From: an uncultured Gemmiger sp. | Lineage (GTDB): Bacteria > Bacillota > Clostridia > Oscillospirales > Ruminococcaceae | Direction of reading: 5' to 3' | NCBI GenBank assembly: GCA_947629015.1 | Contig: CANRCB010000004.1 | Location: 1 to 64,000, forward strand | Length of the DNA: 64,000 nt | Shown: piece by piece, positions 52,563-60,576 of the stretch | Position numbering within the stretch: position 1 is the stretch's first letter | Layout: each line of letters opens with the position of its first letter | Position numbers and translations under genes: made by a program | Notes under the pieces: generated by a model | Databases searched by the model: none | What the model was told of the DNA's origin: nothing | What the model saw: only the letters and a program-made list of their open reading frames with translations

Positions 52563-53483
52563 ATGAAGGACGTCATCTATCTGGATGTGCTGCTGCTCAC
52601 CAACTTCCTGTGCGCGTACTTTTTGCTTCTGGCGGCGGGGCGCCTGACGGGGCAGCGGGCGGGGTTTGGCCGGCTGGTGCTCGGCGCCGCCGCGGCCGCG
52701 GCCAGCGCGCTCATCCTGTTTGCCCCGGAGCTGGGGGCCTTTTGGCAGTTTGCCTACCGGCTGGGCACGGCGCTGCTCATCGTGGCGGCGGCCTACGGCG
52801 CCAGGGGGAAGCGGCGCTATGCCGCCGCCGTTTTGTGGTATACGGCCTTCAACCTGCTGCTGGCCGGCGCGGCCATCCTGTATGTGCAGCGCACAGGGGC
52901 GCCCACCGTGCAAACGGCCAACCTGGCGGTGTATGTGCGGGTGTCCCCGCTGCTGCTCATCACGCTGTGCGCGCTGTGCTGCACCGCCGTGTACGCCGTA
53001 CAGTGGGCCCTTGTGCCCGCCGACGCCCCGCCAAAGGCCGCCGGGTTCGAGGTGGTTTTGTGCGAGACGCCGCTGCACCTGCGCGCAATGCTGGACACCG
53101 GCTGCCGCCTGCGTGACCCTATGGCCGGCCTGCCGGTGCTGCTCGTCAGTTACCCCGACGCATACGGGCGCCTGCCGGGGGAGATCGCCGCTTTTTTGAA
53201 AGCCTGGTTTTCCGGGCTGCGCAAAAGCCAGCCGCCGCCCGGCGTGCGTCTGCGCATGATCCCCTGCCAGACCGCCACCGGGCGCGGGCTGCTGCCGGGG
53301 TTTGCCGTGCCGCACATCGGCCTCATCACCGCCGAAGGCGTTTTGGACCTGGGGCCGGCGGCCGTGGCCTTCAGCCCGCAGTCGGTAGGCGGCGACGCAT
53401 ACGAGGCCCTGTACGGCCCGGATCTCTTGCCGCCGCACAGCCGGCGGACGCTGAGCGAGGAGGAAAAAACACCATGGAACTGA
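52563..53483 (+). CDS. spoIIGA: Sigma-E processing peptidase SpoIIGA
   Basis: Membrane aspartic protease that cuts pro-SigE in the mother cell after septation. The 306-residue protein has five N-terminal hydrophobic helices (up to about residue 150) and a cytoplasmic domain with the active-site motif AMLDTGCRLRDP (Asp178). QSVGGDAYEALYGP lies near the end. The ATG at 52563 follows AGGGGAGGGG. It overlaps sigE by 10 nt, the classic spoIIG operon. A TATACT at 52517-52522 is a candidate -10; B. subtilis uses a Spo0A-activated promoter here, but I see no clear Spo0A box. Confidence 0.93.
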   Translation: MKDVIYLDVLLLTNFLCAYFLLLAAGRLTGQRAGFGRLVLGAAAAAASALILFAPELGAFWQFAYRLGTALLIVAAAYGARGKRRYAAAVLWYTAFNLLLAGAAILYVQRTGAPTVQTANLAVYVRVSPLLLITLCALCCTAVYAVQWALVPADAPPKAAGFEVVLCETPLHLRAMLDTGCRLRDPMAGLPVLLVSYPDAYGRLPGEIAAFLKAWFSGLRKSQPPPGVRLRMIPCQTATGRGLLPGFAVPHIGLITAEGVLDLGPAAVAFSPQSVGGDAYEALYGPDLLPPHSRRTLSEEEKTPWN

Positions 53484-54187
53484 GCCGGCGTTTGGGCAAG
53501 GCCGTATATACGGCGCTTGCGCGGTGCGGCGTGCCGCAGCCCTGTTATTACATCAACGGCCCCGATACCCTGCCGCCCCCGCTGGACGCGGCGGCCGAAA
53601 AGCAGGCCATCGAGGCCCTGGTCGCGGGCGACGCCCGCGCCAAGGACCTGCTCATCACCCACAACCTGCGGCTGGTGGTCTATATTGCCAAAAAGTTTGA
53701 GAGCACCGCCGCCGGCATCGAGGACATGATCTCCATCGGCACCATCGGGCTCATCAAGGCCGTCAACACCTTTGAGCCGGGCAAAAACATCAAGCTGGCC
53801 ACCTATGCCAGCCGCTGCATCGAGAACGAGATTTTGATGTTCCTGCGCAAAAGCTCCAACCGACGGCAGGATGCCAGCATCGACGAGCCGCTCAACATCG
53901 ATTCCGACGGCAACGAGCTGCTGCTCATCGACGTGCTCACCAGCAACGACGCCGCCGTGGGGGAGGAGCTGGAGCGCAGCGCCGAGCGCGCCGCCCTGCG
54001 CGGCGCGGTGGCGCGCCTGGCCCCGCGGGAGCGGCAGATCATGCAGATGCGCTTCGGCCTTGTGGACGGCACCGAACACACCCAAAAGGAGGTGGCGGAT
54101 GCCATCGGAATCTCCCAAAGCTACATCTCCCGGCTGGAAAAGCGTATCATCAAACGCCTGCGGCGGGAATTGGAAGTGACCGTGTAA
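53474..54187 (+). CDS. sigE: Sporulation sigma factor SigE
   Basis: First mother-cell sigma factor, made as an inactive precursor. The 237-residue protein has a pro-sequence of about 26 residues ending near CYYINGPDTLPPPL, which matches the YYIGG-type SpoIIGA site. Region 2 (LRLVVYIAKKF, IEDMISIGTIGLIKAVNTF, LATYASRCIENEI) and region 4 (LAPRERQIMQMRFGL, KEVADAIGISQSYISRLEKR) are complete. The ATG at 53474 lies within spoIIGA. A GC-rich hairpin follows. Confidence 0.96.
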   Translation: MELSRRLGKAVYTALARCGVPQPCYYINGPDTLPPPLDAAAEKQAIEALVAGDARAKDLLITHNLRLVVYIAKKFESTAAGIEDMISIGTIGLIKAVNTFEPGKNIKLATYASRCIENEILMFLRKSSNRRQDASIDEPLNIDSDGNELLLIDVLTSNDAAVGEELERSAERAALRGAVARLAPRERQIMQMRFGLVDGTEHTQKEVADAIGISQSYISRLEKRIIKRLRRELEVTV

Positions 54188-54192
54188 ACCTT

Positions 54193-54227
54193 CCGGGGCC
54201 CCGTGCCGGCAAAGGCAGGGGCCCCGG
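54193..54227. terminator. Hairpin between convergent sigE and the minus-strand gene
   Basis: Stem CCGGGGCCCC/GGGGCCCCGG (54193-54202 with 54218-54227). No strong T-run; it probably terminates both transcripts partly. Confidence 0.55.
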
Positions 54228-54238
54228 GACATTTGGCT

Positions 54239-54790
54239 TTACGCTTCGCTTTGCCGGACCTGCACCTCCCGCACGAACGCCTGCACGACGCCGCCCGGCG
54301 CGCCCATCTGCGGCCCCGTCGCGTAAAACATGAAATCATACCCGTCGCGGGTCCAGGTCACCATGACGGCGTTGCCGGTGTTCTGCTTCTGCGTGATGTG
54401 CACACCGTCGATATCATACTCCCCGCCGGATTCATAGGTAATCCCCTGGTATGCGTCGGCGCAGCGCATCGTACCTTCTTTGGCAACGCGCAAAAAGGCG
54501 CGCTGCGCGGGCAGAAGGTCGTATTCCACCTCGGCGATGGCGCCGCCCACCAGCCAGTACGCCTGCGGCACGAGCACCTCGGAGTTTGGCAGCCCTTCAA
54601 GGCGGAACCCGGCCGAGGCCAGGTAGTCCGGCAGTTCGTAGGAGACGTAGACTTCCCGCTCTTCGGGGTCAAGCTCACGCAGGCGGCCGCTCAGGCGGGC
54701 CGCCGTGCCGCAGGCCCCGCCCGCCACGCACAGGGCCAGCACGGTCAGCGCGATGAGGGCAAAAAACAGCCAGACCGAAATTTGCATCAT
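54239..54790 (-). CDS. Single-span membrane protein of unknown function between sigE and sigG
   Basis: A 183-residue protein with one N-terminal hydrophobic helix (WLFFALIALTVLALCVAGG, about residues 7-25) and then a soluble, probably external domain with Tyr-rich beta strands (VYVSYELPDYL, AYWLVGGAIAEVEYD, MFYATGPQ). It is not a clear lipoprotein (no lipobox cysteine). I do not recognise the family. GGGTGGG lies just before the ATG (alternative start one codon later). It lies antisense in the normally compact sigE-sigG interval. A CATACTAT sequence upstream recalls a SigE -10, but no -35 fits, so sporulation control is only a guess. Confidence 0.65.
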   Translation of the reverse strand: MMQISVWLFFALIALTVLALCVAGGACGTAARLSGRLRELDPEEREVYVSYELPDYLASAGFRLEGLPNSEVLVPQAYWLVGGAIAEVEYDLLPAQRAFLRVAKEGTMRCADAYQGITYESGGEYDIDGVHITQKQNTGNAVMVTWTRDGYDFMFYATGPQMGAPGGVVQAFVREVQVRQSEA

Positions 54791-54924
54791 GATCCCACCC
54801 TTCCTGCCCTATAGTATGTGGCACGCGGCGGCGCCGTGCACAGAATTTACCAGCCCGCGGGCTGTCTGCGCCGCCCTGCCCCTGCCCATACTGCCAACAG
54901 AGTACGGATACAGGGGGAAACGCC

Positions 54925-55704
54925 ATGTACGCAGGGAAGGTGGAGATCTGCGGGGTGAACACCGCGCAGCTGCCGGTGCTGAGCGAGGCGGAAAAGGCCC
55001 GCCTGCTCAAGGCGGCGGCGGCCGGGGACACCGCCGCCCGCCAACAGATGATACAGGGCAATCTGCGCCTGGTGCTGAGCGTCGTGCAGAAATTTTCCGC
55101 CCGCGGCGAAAACATGGACGACCTGTTCCAGGTCGGGTGCATCGGGCTCATCAAAGCCATCGACAACTTTGACCCGGGGCTCAACGTCCGGTTCTCCACC
55201 TACGGCGTGCCGATGATCGTGGGGGAGATACGCCGCTTTCTGCGCGACAACAACGCCCTGCGCGTCAGCCGTTCCATCCGGGACCTTGCCTGCCACGCCA
55301 TGCAGGCGCGCGAGGCGCTGCAAAAGGAGCAGGGCCGGGAACCGCGCGTGAGCGAGATCGCCGCGCGGCTCGGCACCACGGCGGAGAACGTGGCCATCGC
55401 GCTGGAATCCGTCGCCGAGCCGGCCAGCCTGTATGAGCCCGTCTACAGCGACGGGGAGGACACCCTCTCGCTGATGGACCAGCTCCACGACGGCAGCGGG
55501 GAGGAAAGCTGGATCAGCACCATCATGTTTAAAGATACCGTCCATGCCCTCTCCGAGCGGGAAAAGCGCATCATCGCGCTGCGCTATCTTGTGGGCAAGA
55601 CGCAGATGCAGGTCGCGCAGGAGATCGGCATCAGCCAGGCGCAGGTGAGCCGCCTGGAGAAAAGCGCTTTGGGGCGCATCAAGGAACAGATCTCCTGCTG
55701 CTAA
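54925..55704 (+). CDS. sigG: Sporulation sigma factor SigG
   Basis: Late forespore sigma factor. The 259-residue protein starts with the typical YAGKVEICGVNTAQLPVL and contains MDDLFQVGCIGLIKAIDNFD and VPMIVGEIRRFLRDNN of region 2, LSEREKRIIALRYLVGKTQMQVAQEIGISQAQVSRLEK-type region 4 (split here over residues 210-248). The N-terminal CGVNT segment distinguishes SigG from SigF. The ATG follows ACAGGGGGAAACG. No convincing SigF/SigG promoter could be aligned upstream. Confidence 0.96.
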   Translation: MYAGKVEICGVNTAQLPVLSEAEKARLLKAAAAGDTAARQQMIQGNLRLVLSVVQKFSARGENMDDLFQVGCIGLIKAIDNFDPGLNVRFSTYGVPMIVGEIRRFLRDNNALRVSRSIRDLACHAMQAREALQKEQGREPRVSEIAARLGTTAENVAIALESVAEPASLYEPVYSDGEDTLSLMDQLHDGSGEESWISTIMFKDTVHALSEREKRIIALRYLVGKTQMQVAQEIGISQAQVSRLEKSALGRIKEQISCC

Positions 55705-55718
55705 AACACTGTATGCAA

Positions 55719-55925
55719 AAGAGGGGTTCGGCTCAGCTGGCTGCGCCAGTCCGCCTGCACCCCTCTCTTGGACACACCCCGTCGCGAAAAATACCGTTCT
55801 CATGCCTAAAGGCGACTCGACCGGTATTTTTCGCTCTAGCGGTATCGCCCTCGTCTGCACATGTCAGCCGAGGGCGATGGATTGAAAATCGCTCTTTTCA
55901 CCAGTCCGACGCAGACAATTCAAAA
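55719..55925. repeat. Cluster of three strong inverted repeats
   Basis: This gene-free stretch (55705-56003) holds nested palindromes. (1) AGAGGGGT near 55720 pairs with ACCCCTCT near 55769. (2) GCGAAAAATACCG (55784-55796) and CGGTATTTTTCGC (55822-55834) form a perfect 13-bp repeat whose loop contains GCCTAAAGGC. (3) ATCGCCCTCG (55844-55853) and CGAGGGCGAT (55869-55878) form a perfect 10-bp repeat. Hairpin 1 could terminate sigG; the others are not explained by terminators and could be a structured RNA or a repeat element. Confidence 0.55.
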
Positions 55926-56003
55926 GCAGTTGCCCATTTGCGGCGGGGGCAGGGGATCCCGTCCTGCGTTTCGCAGAGCATACACTTTCGCCGCCCGCGG
56001 TGC

Positions 56004-56639
56004 TCAGGGTTTTGGTTTTGCGTCGGTGTTGGACAGTTCGATGCCGCAGGTCGTGAGCGCGCGCACGAAGGAGGCACGGTTCTTGTACAATATGCCCGTG
56101 ATGCCCAGGTCGTAGGCGGCCTGGGCGTTTGCCTTGCTGTCGTCCACGAACAGCGTCTCGTCATAGGCCAGGCCGTAGCGCTGCATCAGCAGGGTGTAGA
56201 TCTGCGGGTCGGGCTTGCACAGCCCCACCTCACAGGAGGCGACGCCGCCGTCAAACAACGGGAAAAAGTCCCGCCGCTTCAGGTGCTCCAGCGTATCGGC
56301 CGCAATGTTGGACAGGTAATACAGGCGGTAGCCCGCCAGTTTAAGGCGGCACATCGTCTTGACGGTGGGGCGCTTGGTGCGCAGGATGCCCTCCCATTCC
56401 TCAAGGACGGTGCGCACCTCAAAGGTGCGCCCGCAGGCGGCGGCCTGCGCAAGCATACTTTTGTTCGCCTGCTCCCGGTCAAGGGCGCCGCGCTCCAGCT
56501 CCGCCCACACCTTGCTGCCGAAGGTCAGGTCATAGACGAGCTCCTCGGTCTTTTTGTTGATAAAGCGGTCCATCAGGAAATCCCGCGGGGAAAACTCCAC
56601 CACGACGCCGCCCAGATCCAGGATGATGTTGCGGTACAT
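56004..56639 (-). CDS. HAD-family hydrolase (subfamily IA)
   Basis: A 211-residue phosphatase-like protein. Motif I NIILDLGGVVVEF (nucleophile Asp near residue 8), motif II YLSNIAA, motif III Lys in CKPDPQIY and motif IV FVDDSKAN are all present; the DLGG form is that of the YihX/soluble-epoxide-hydrolase-like group. The cap is the alpha-helical C1 type. The substrate is unknown, probably a sugar phosphate or small phosphate ester. The start at 56639 is chosen where the family begins; GGAAAGGGC lies about 12 nt upstream. It is divergent from the ylmC-like gene. Confidence 0.85.
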   Translation of the reverse strand: MYRNIILDLGGVVVEFSPRDFLMDRFINKKTEELVYDLTFGSKVWAELERGALDREQANKSMLAQAAACGRTFEVRTVLEEWEGILRTKRPTVKTMCRLKLAGYRLYYLSNIAADTLEHLKRRDFFPLFDGGVASCEVGLCKPDPQIYTLLMQRYGLAYDETLFVDDSKANAQAAYDLGITGILYKNRASFVRALTTCGIELSNTDAKPKP

Positions 56640-56725
56640 CCGATCCACGCCCTTTCCAAAAGCGCCGGAGCGCTGCTGCATTTGCTGTATGTATTATACA
56701 GGGAAACGGCGCGCAAAACAACCGG

Positions 56726-56754
56726 GAATTTTTTGCCCGCCGCGCCCATACATT
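56726..56754 (+). promoter_or_regulatory. Candidate SigE-dependent promoter
   Basis: GAATTTT (56726-56732) and CATACATT (56747-56754) are 14 nt apart. The SigE consensus known from B. subtilis is about KMATATT-N13-15-CATACAMT, so each box matches but for one base. It lies 24 nt before the ylmC-like gene. Confidence 0.5.
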
Positions 56755-56777
56755 GGTAGCAAAAACGGGGTGGTGCG

Positions 56778-57053
56778 ATGAGCCTGGATCTGCAGCAGCT
56801 GCACGCAAAGGACGTGATACAACTCAAAACAGGGGAGAACCTTGGCCGCATCGACGATGTGCTGTTTGACGAGGCCACCGCCCACATCGAGAGCGTCGTC
56901 TTGCGCGGGCGGCGGCACCTGTTTGGCCTGTTGGGGCGGGACGAGGACCTTGTCATCCCGTGGGCGCGGCTCAAGACCATCGGGGCGGACGTCGTGATGG
57001 TGGAGGCGGATGTGCCCGCGCCGCCCAAACACAGCCGCCCATGGTTTTGGTAA
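56778..57053 (+). CDS. PRC-barrel protein, YlmC/YmxH sporulation family
   Basis: A 91-residue small beta-barrel protein. LHAKDVIQLKTGENLGRIDDVLFD and the following HIESVVLRGR with WARLKTIGADVVMVE are typical of the YlmC/YmxH group, which is present in spore-formers; its biochemical role is not known. Such genes often lie near sigG. Here it is separated from sigG by the HAD gene and the repeat patch. GGGGTGG lies 6 nt before the ATG. A possible SigE promoter precedes it, and a strong terminator follows. Confidence 0.82.
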   Translation: MSLDLQQLHAKDVIQLKTGENLGRIDDVLFDEATAHIESVVLRGRRHLFGLLGRDEDLVIPWARLKTIGADVVMVEADVPAPPKHSRPWFW

Positions 57054-57055
57054 GC

Positions 57056-57100
57056 ACCGCCGGCACGCCGCAAAAAAGCGTGCCGGCGGTATGGCTTTTT
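57056..57100 (+). terminator. Rho-independent terminator after the PRC-barrel gene
   Basis: A perfect 13-bp inverted repeat ACCGCCGGCACGC/GCGTGCCGGCGGT (57056-57068 with 57078-57090), then ATGGC and five T residues. Confidence 0.75.
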
Positions 57101-57110
57101 CCGGCGGATA

Positions 57111-57119
57111 TGCTATAAT
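57111..57119 (+). promoter_or_regulatory. Extended -10 promoter of the comEA-like gene
   Basis: TGC followed by TATAAT (57114-57119) gives the extended -10 form. No clear -35. Confidence 0.6.
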
Positions 57120-57145
57120 AAGGGCAAAAGAGGGGAGGGGCGGCC

Positions 57146-57520
57146 ATGCAGCAGCGCAAGTATCGGGCCGCGGCGGCGGCCGCATCCTTTGCCGCGCTCG
57201 CGGCGGTCGTGCTCGGGGCGCTGTTCCTCATCGCGCCGGTGTGGCAGCCCGGGCGCCGCCCGCGTGCAGCGTTCGCCCCGGCCGACTCCGCGCCGGCCCC
57301 GCAGGCAGCGGCCGCGCCGCTGGATATCAACACCGCCACCGCCGAGGAACTGACCGCGCTGCCCGGCATCGGCACGGCAAAGGCCGAGGCCATCGTGGCC
57401 TTCCGGCAAGAGCACGGCCCCTTTGCCGCCCTGGAGGATGTTGCCGCCGTCAACGGCATCTCCGCCCGCATGGCGGAAAGCTGGCAGGGCCTTGCCGTGG
57501 CCGGCAGCCCGGAACCGTAA
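57146..57520 (+). CDS. ComEA-like helix-hairpin-helix DNA-binding protein
   Basis: A 124-residue membrane-anchored protein with one N-terminal helix (about residues 8-32), an Ala/Pro-rich linker and a C-terminal double helix-hairpin-helix domain with LDINTATAEELTALPGIG and TAKAEAI, then VAAVNGISARM. ComEA proteins bind DNA outside the membrane during natural transformation. It is shorter than B. subtilis ComEA (205) and lacks the SLBB domain. No comEB/comEC gene is near, so a competence role is likely but not proven. AGGGGAGGGG lies before the ATG. Confidence 0.85.
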   Translation: MQQRKYRAAAAAASFAALAAVVLGALFLIAPVWQPGRRPRAAFAPADSAPAPQAAAAPLDINTATAEELTALPGIGTAKAEAIVAFRQEHGPFAALEDVAAVNGISARMAESWQGLAVAGSPEP

Positions 57521-57548
57521 AACCCAATACAGAAGGGTCGTATCCGTT

Positions 57549-59783
57549 TTGGAAAACCAGGAAAACATCTTTATCAACCGGGAGCTCAGCTGGCTGGATT
57601 TCAACAGCCGCGTCCTCGCCCTGGCCAAGGACAAGGCGGTCCCGCTGGGGGAGCGCCTCAAATTTGCCGCCATCTACGGCAGCAACCTGGACGAATTTTT
57701 CATGGTGCGCGTTGGCTCCCTCTATGACCAGACGCTGCTCAAAAACAACAAGCCCGACGCCGTCACCGGGATGGCGCCGCAGGCGCAGCTGGCGGCCATC
57801 GCGGCGCGGGTGGCCCAGCTGCAGGGCAAGTGCGATAAATACTGCCAGGGCCTGTTTGTGGCCCTGGATGCACAGGGGTACCACAAGGTGGATTTTGACC
57901 ACCTTTCCAAAACGCAGGACCGGTTCTGGAAAGCCTATTTCCAAAAGGAGATACTTCCGGTGCTGAGCCCGCAGATTGTGGATCAGCGGCATCCTTTCCC
58001 GTTTTTGAACAACAAGCAGATCTATTTTATCGTCCAGCTGTACAGCAAGGCGGACGGCAGCCATTTCGGTATCATCCCCGTCAACGGCAGCTTTGAGCGC
58101 GTGCTGTACATGAAAAACGCCGATGAGACGAACACCACCCAGGTGGTGTTCGTGGAGGAGCTCATCGCGCACTACGCCGCCACCGTCTTTGACAAGCATA
58201 CGGTGCAGCGGTGCTGCCTGTTCCGCGTGACCCGCAACGCCGACATCACGGTGGACGAGGGCATGATGGACCACGACATCGACTTCCGCGACGTGATGAG
58301 CGAGCTGCTCAAAAAACGGCGCAAACTGGCGGCGGTACGCCTGCAATTCTGGCCGCAGGCCCCGCAGGAGATTGCCAAATTTTTGCGGGACAAGCTGCTC
58401 GTCCCGCCCGAGCGCTGCTTTGCCCAGAGCGCGCCGCTGGACACCGCCTGCCTGATGAAGCTGGCCGGCCGCCTTTCGGCGGACGGGGACACGGCGCTGT
58501 TTTACCCCGCCGCCCGGCCCATCCAGGCCCCCGGCCGGTATGACCTGTACGCCGAGGCACAGCGGCACGACGTGCTTTTGGCCTACCCCTACCAGAGCAT
58601 CCGCCCCTTTATCCATATGCTGCTCAAGGCGGGGGCGGATCCGGACGTCGTTTCCATAAAAATGACGCTGTACCGCATCGCGAGCGATTCCCAGATCGTG
58701 CAGGCGCTCATCAACGCGGCGGAGAACGGCAAACAGGTCGTGGTCATGGTGGAGCTGCGCGCCCGCTTTGACGAGCAGAACAACATCGACTGGTCCAAGC
58801 AGCTGGAGGACGCCGGCTGTACGGTGTTCTACGGTTTTGACGATTACAAGGTGCACTGCAAGCTCACCCTCATCACCCGCAAAAAGGACGGGCGCTACCA
58901 ATACCTGACCCAGATCGGCACCGGCAACTACAATGAACGCACCAGCGAGCAATATTTCGACCTTTCTTTCCTCACGGCACGGCAGGGCATCGGCGAGGAG
59001 GCCAACGCCGTCTTCAACAACATGGCCCTGCAGCGCCTGACGGAGCACGCCGACATCATGCTCGTGGCGCCGCTGCGCTTCAAATCCGTGCTGATGCAGG
59101 AGATGGATGCCCAGATCGCGCAGGCCGTGCAGGGGCGCCCGGCGCACATCATCCTCAAAAACAACTCCATCAACGACCCCGATATCATCGGGAAGATCCG
59201 CGCCGCCAGCTGCGCGGGCGTGCGGGTGGATATGATCGTGCGCGGTATCTGCTGTATGCGGGCCGGCGTGCCGGGGCAGACCGAAAACGTGCACATCCGC
59301 AGCCTTGTGGGGCGGTATCTTGAGCACGCGCGCATCTACTGCTTTGGCGAAGGGGATGCCATGCGCGTCTACATTGCCTCCGGCGATTTCCTGACCCGCA
59401 ACACCGAGCGCCGGGTCGAGGTCGGCGTGCGGGTGGAGGATGCGCGCATCGCCCGCCGCCTGCGGGAAATACTGGACTTGCAGCTGCGCGATACCGTCAA
59501 CGCGCGCGAGATGCAGCCCAACGGCACCTACACCAGGGTCAAGCCGGCCGAGGGCCAGCCCCCGGTGGACAGCCAGATGGCCATGTATGAGCTGTTCCGC
59601 GGTGACTGGACGCACCCGGCCCCCGCCGCGCCGCGCCCCGCGCCGAAGGCACCCGCGCCCAAGCCGGAACCGCCGGCCGCGAAAAAGGCGCCCCCGGCGC
59701 CGCAGGGCCGCCCCGCGCAGGACGCCGTGCACAAACGCCGGCCGGGGCTGCTCCGGCAATGGCTCGGCCGCAGGAAACGATAG
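57549..59783 (+). CDS. ppk1: Polyphosphate kinase 1
   Basis: Reversibly makes polyphosphate from ATP. From TTG 57549 it has 744 residues. The N-terminal domain starts NRELSWLDFNSRVL; the active-site histidines correspond to His436 (DYKVHCKLTLI) and His593 (GRYLEHARIY), close to His435 and His592 of E. coli PPK1. The GTGNYNERTSEQYFDLS segment is also typical. The TTG start is inferred because no ATG or GTG is near and AGAAGGG lies 11 nt upstream. The last ~55 residues are a Pro/Ala/Lys-rich tail (PAPKPEPPAAKKAPP) ending in basic residues, an addition to the usual ~690. Confidence 0.95.
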   Translation: MENQENIFINRELSWLDFNSRVLALAKDKAVPLGERLKFAAIYGSNLDEFFMVRVGSLYDQTLLKNNKPDAVTGMAPQAQLAAIAARVAQLQGKCDKYCQGLFVALDAQGYHKVDFDHLSKTQDRFWKAYFQKEILPVLSPQIVDQRHPFPFLNNKQIYFIVQLYSKADGSHFGIIPVNGSFERVLYMKNADETNTTQVVFVEELIAHYAATVFDKHTVQRCCLFRVTRNADITVDEGMMDHDIDFRDVMSELLKKRRKLAAVRLQFWPQAPQEIAKFLRDKLLVPPERCFAQSAPLDTACLMKLAGRLSADGDTALFYPAARPIQAPGRYDLYAEAQRHDVLLAYPYQSIRPFIHMLLKAGADPDVVSIKMTLYRIASDSQIVQALINAAENGKQVVVMVELRARFDEQNNIDWSKQLEDAGCTVFYGFDDYKVHCKLTLITRKKDGRYQYLTQIGTGNYNERTSEQYFDLSFLTARQGIGEEANAVFNNMALQRLTEHADIMLVAPLRFKSVLMQEMDAQIAQAVQGRPAHIILKNNSINDPDIIGKIRAASCAGVRVDMIVRGICCMRAGVPGQTENVHIRSLVGRYLEHARIYCFGEGDAMRVYIASGDFLTRNTERRVEVGVRVEDARIARRLREILDLQLRDTVNAREMQPNGTYTRVKPAEGQPPVDSQMAMYELFRGDWTHPAPAAPRPAPKAPAPKPEPPAAKKAPPAPQGRPAQDAVHKRRPGLLRQWLGRRKR

Positions 59784-59802
59784 ACCATACGGAGGGAAAA
59801 CG

Positions 59803-60186
59803 ATGAAAAGCTGTGTTTTGACCGCCAACTTCAACTGCAACCCCACGCTCGTGTGGCAGTATCTGACCAAGCCCACCCTCAACGGCTGGCGCACCGACAT
59901 CACCGACGTCGAGACCGCCCCCGACGGTTTGACCGAAACGCAGAAGCACCGCGACGGCAGCGTGACCAAGGTCACCTTTGACCGCCGGGAAAAGGGCCGA
60001 GCCTTGAGCTGTGATTTTGTCCACGGGCGGCAGAGCGGGCGTTTTATCGCCATCCTGTTCGGCGGCAGCACCACCAGCATGGAATGCACCTTTGAGGTGG
60101 ACGGCATCGGGCCGTTCGGCAAGGCGCACAAGCTGCTGCAGCCGGTGCTGGATATGCTCAAGGTGGTCGAGCAGCGCAGCGCCTGA
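59803..60186 (+). CDS. SRPBCC (START-like) domain protein
   Basis: A 127-residue single-domain protein with the SRPBCC pattern: N-terminal strand followed by CNPTLVWQYLTKPTLNGWRTDI, beta strands, and a long C-terminal helix (about residues 103-125). The fold forms a hydrophobic pocket for a lipid or other ligand, but the ligand is not predictable. GGAGGG lies 6 nt before the ATG, 19 nt after ppk1, so the two are probably co-transcribed. Confidence 0.72.
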   Translation: MKSCVLTANFNCNPTLVWQYLTKPTLNGWRTDITDVETAPDGLTETQKHRDGSVTKVTFDRREKGRALSCDFVHGRQSGRFIAILFGGSTTSMECTFEVDGIGPFGKAHKLLQPVLDMLKVVEQRSA

Positions 60187-60199
60187 TACGCGGTTTTGC

Positions 60200-60228
60200 T
60201 TGACAAAGCGGCCGCGCCACGCTACAAT
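60200..60228 (+). promoter_or_regulatory. Promoter of the T-box tyrS transcript
   Basis: A perfect TTGACA (60200-60205) and TACAAT (60223-60228) with a 17-nt spacer. Confidence 0.88.
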
Positions 60229-60234
60229 GTGTGT

Positions 60235-60545
60235 TGTCAAATGCGGGGAAGGGAACCAGTACCCACCCAATGCGCAAGCCCAAGAGAAGCCCCGGAAGGT
60301 GCGAGGGGCCGGCGGCGCGGGCGGGGAATACATCCCGGAGCAGCAGGCTGAACCTTTGCGGCCGCCGGGCCGCGGGCAGTAGGCCGTGCCGTGTGCGCAC
60401 GTTACAGCGCTTTGGGTATGGCCGGCCCACCGCCGCCGCACCCGCGAAGGCCCGCCGCCGTGAGGGGCGGGTGAACAGAGGTGGTACCGCGTCTTTTTTC
60501 GCCCTCTGCCAAATCCCACATTTGGCAGGGGCGTTTTGTTTTGCC
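60235..60545 (+). ncRNA. T-box leader specific for tyrosine
   Basis: The conserved T-box AGAGGTGGTACCGCG (60477-60491) is followed by a terminator stem GCCCTCTGCCAAAT (60501-60514) with ATTTGGCAGGGGC (from 60520) and a GTTTTGTTTT run. A TAC tyrosine specifier codon lies at 60329-60331 in GGAATACATC within the stem I region. Uncharged tRNA-Tyr should stabilise the antiterminator and allow tyrS transcription. Stem I is unusually GC-rich. Confidence 0.93.
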
Positions 60546-60576
60546 TTTGCCGCACATCCCAAGGAGGTATTTTTGG

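Noticed and set aside
54780-54925. SigF/SigG promoter for sigG
   Set aside because: GCAT and TATAGTA elements are present but with wrong spacing (about 20 nt), so no promoter was annotated.
57450-60206. A 918-codon open frame on the minus strand
   Set aside because: It is antisense to ppk1 and the SRPBCC gene. The His/Val/Leu-rich composition is typical of the complement of a GC-rich coding frame.
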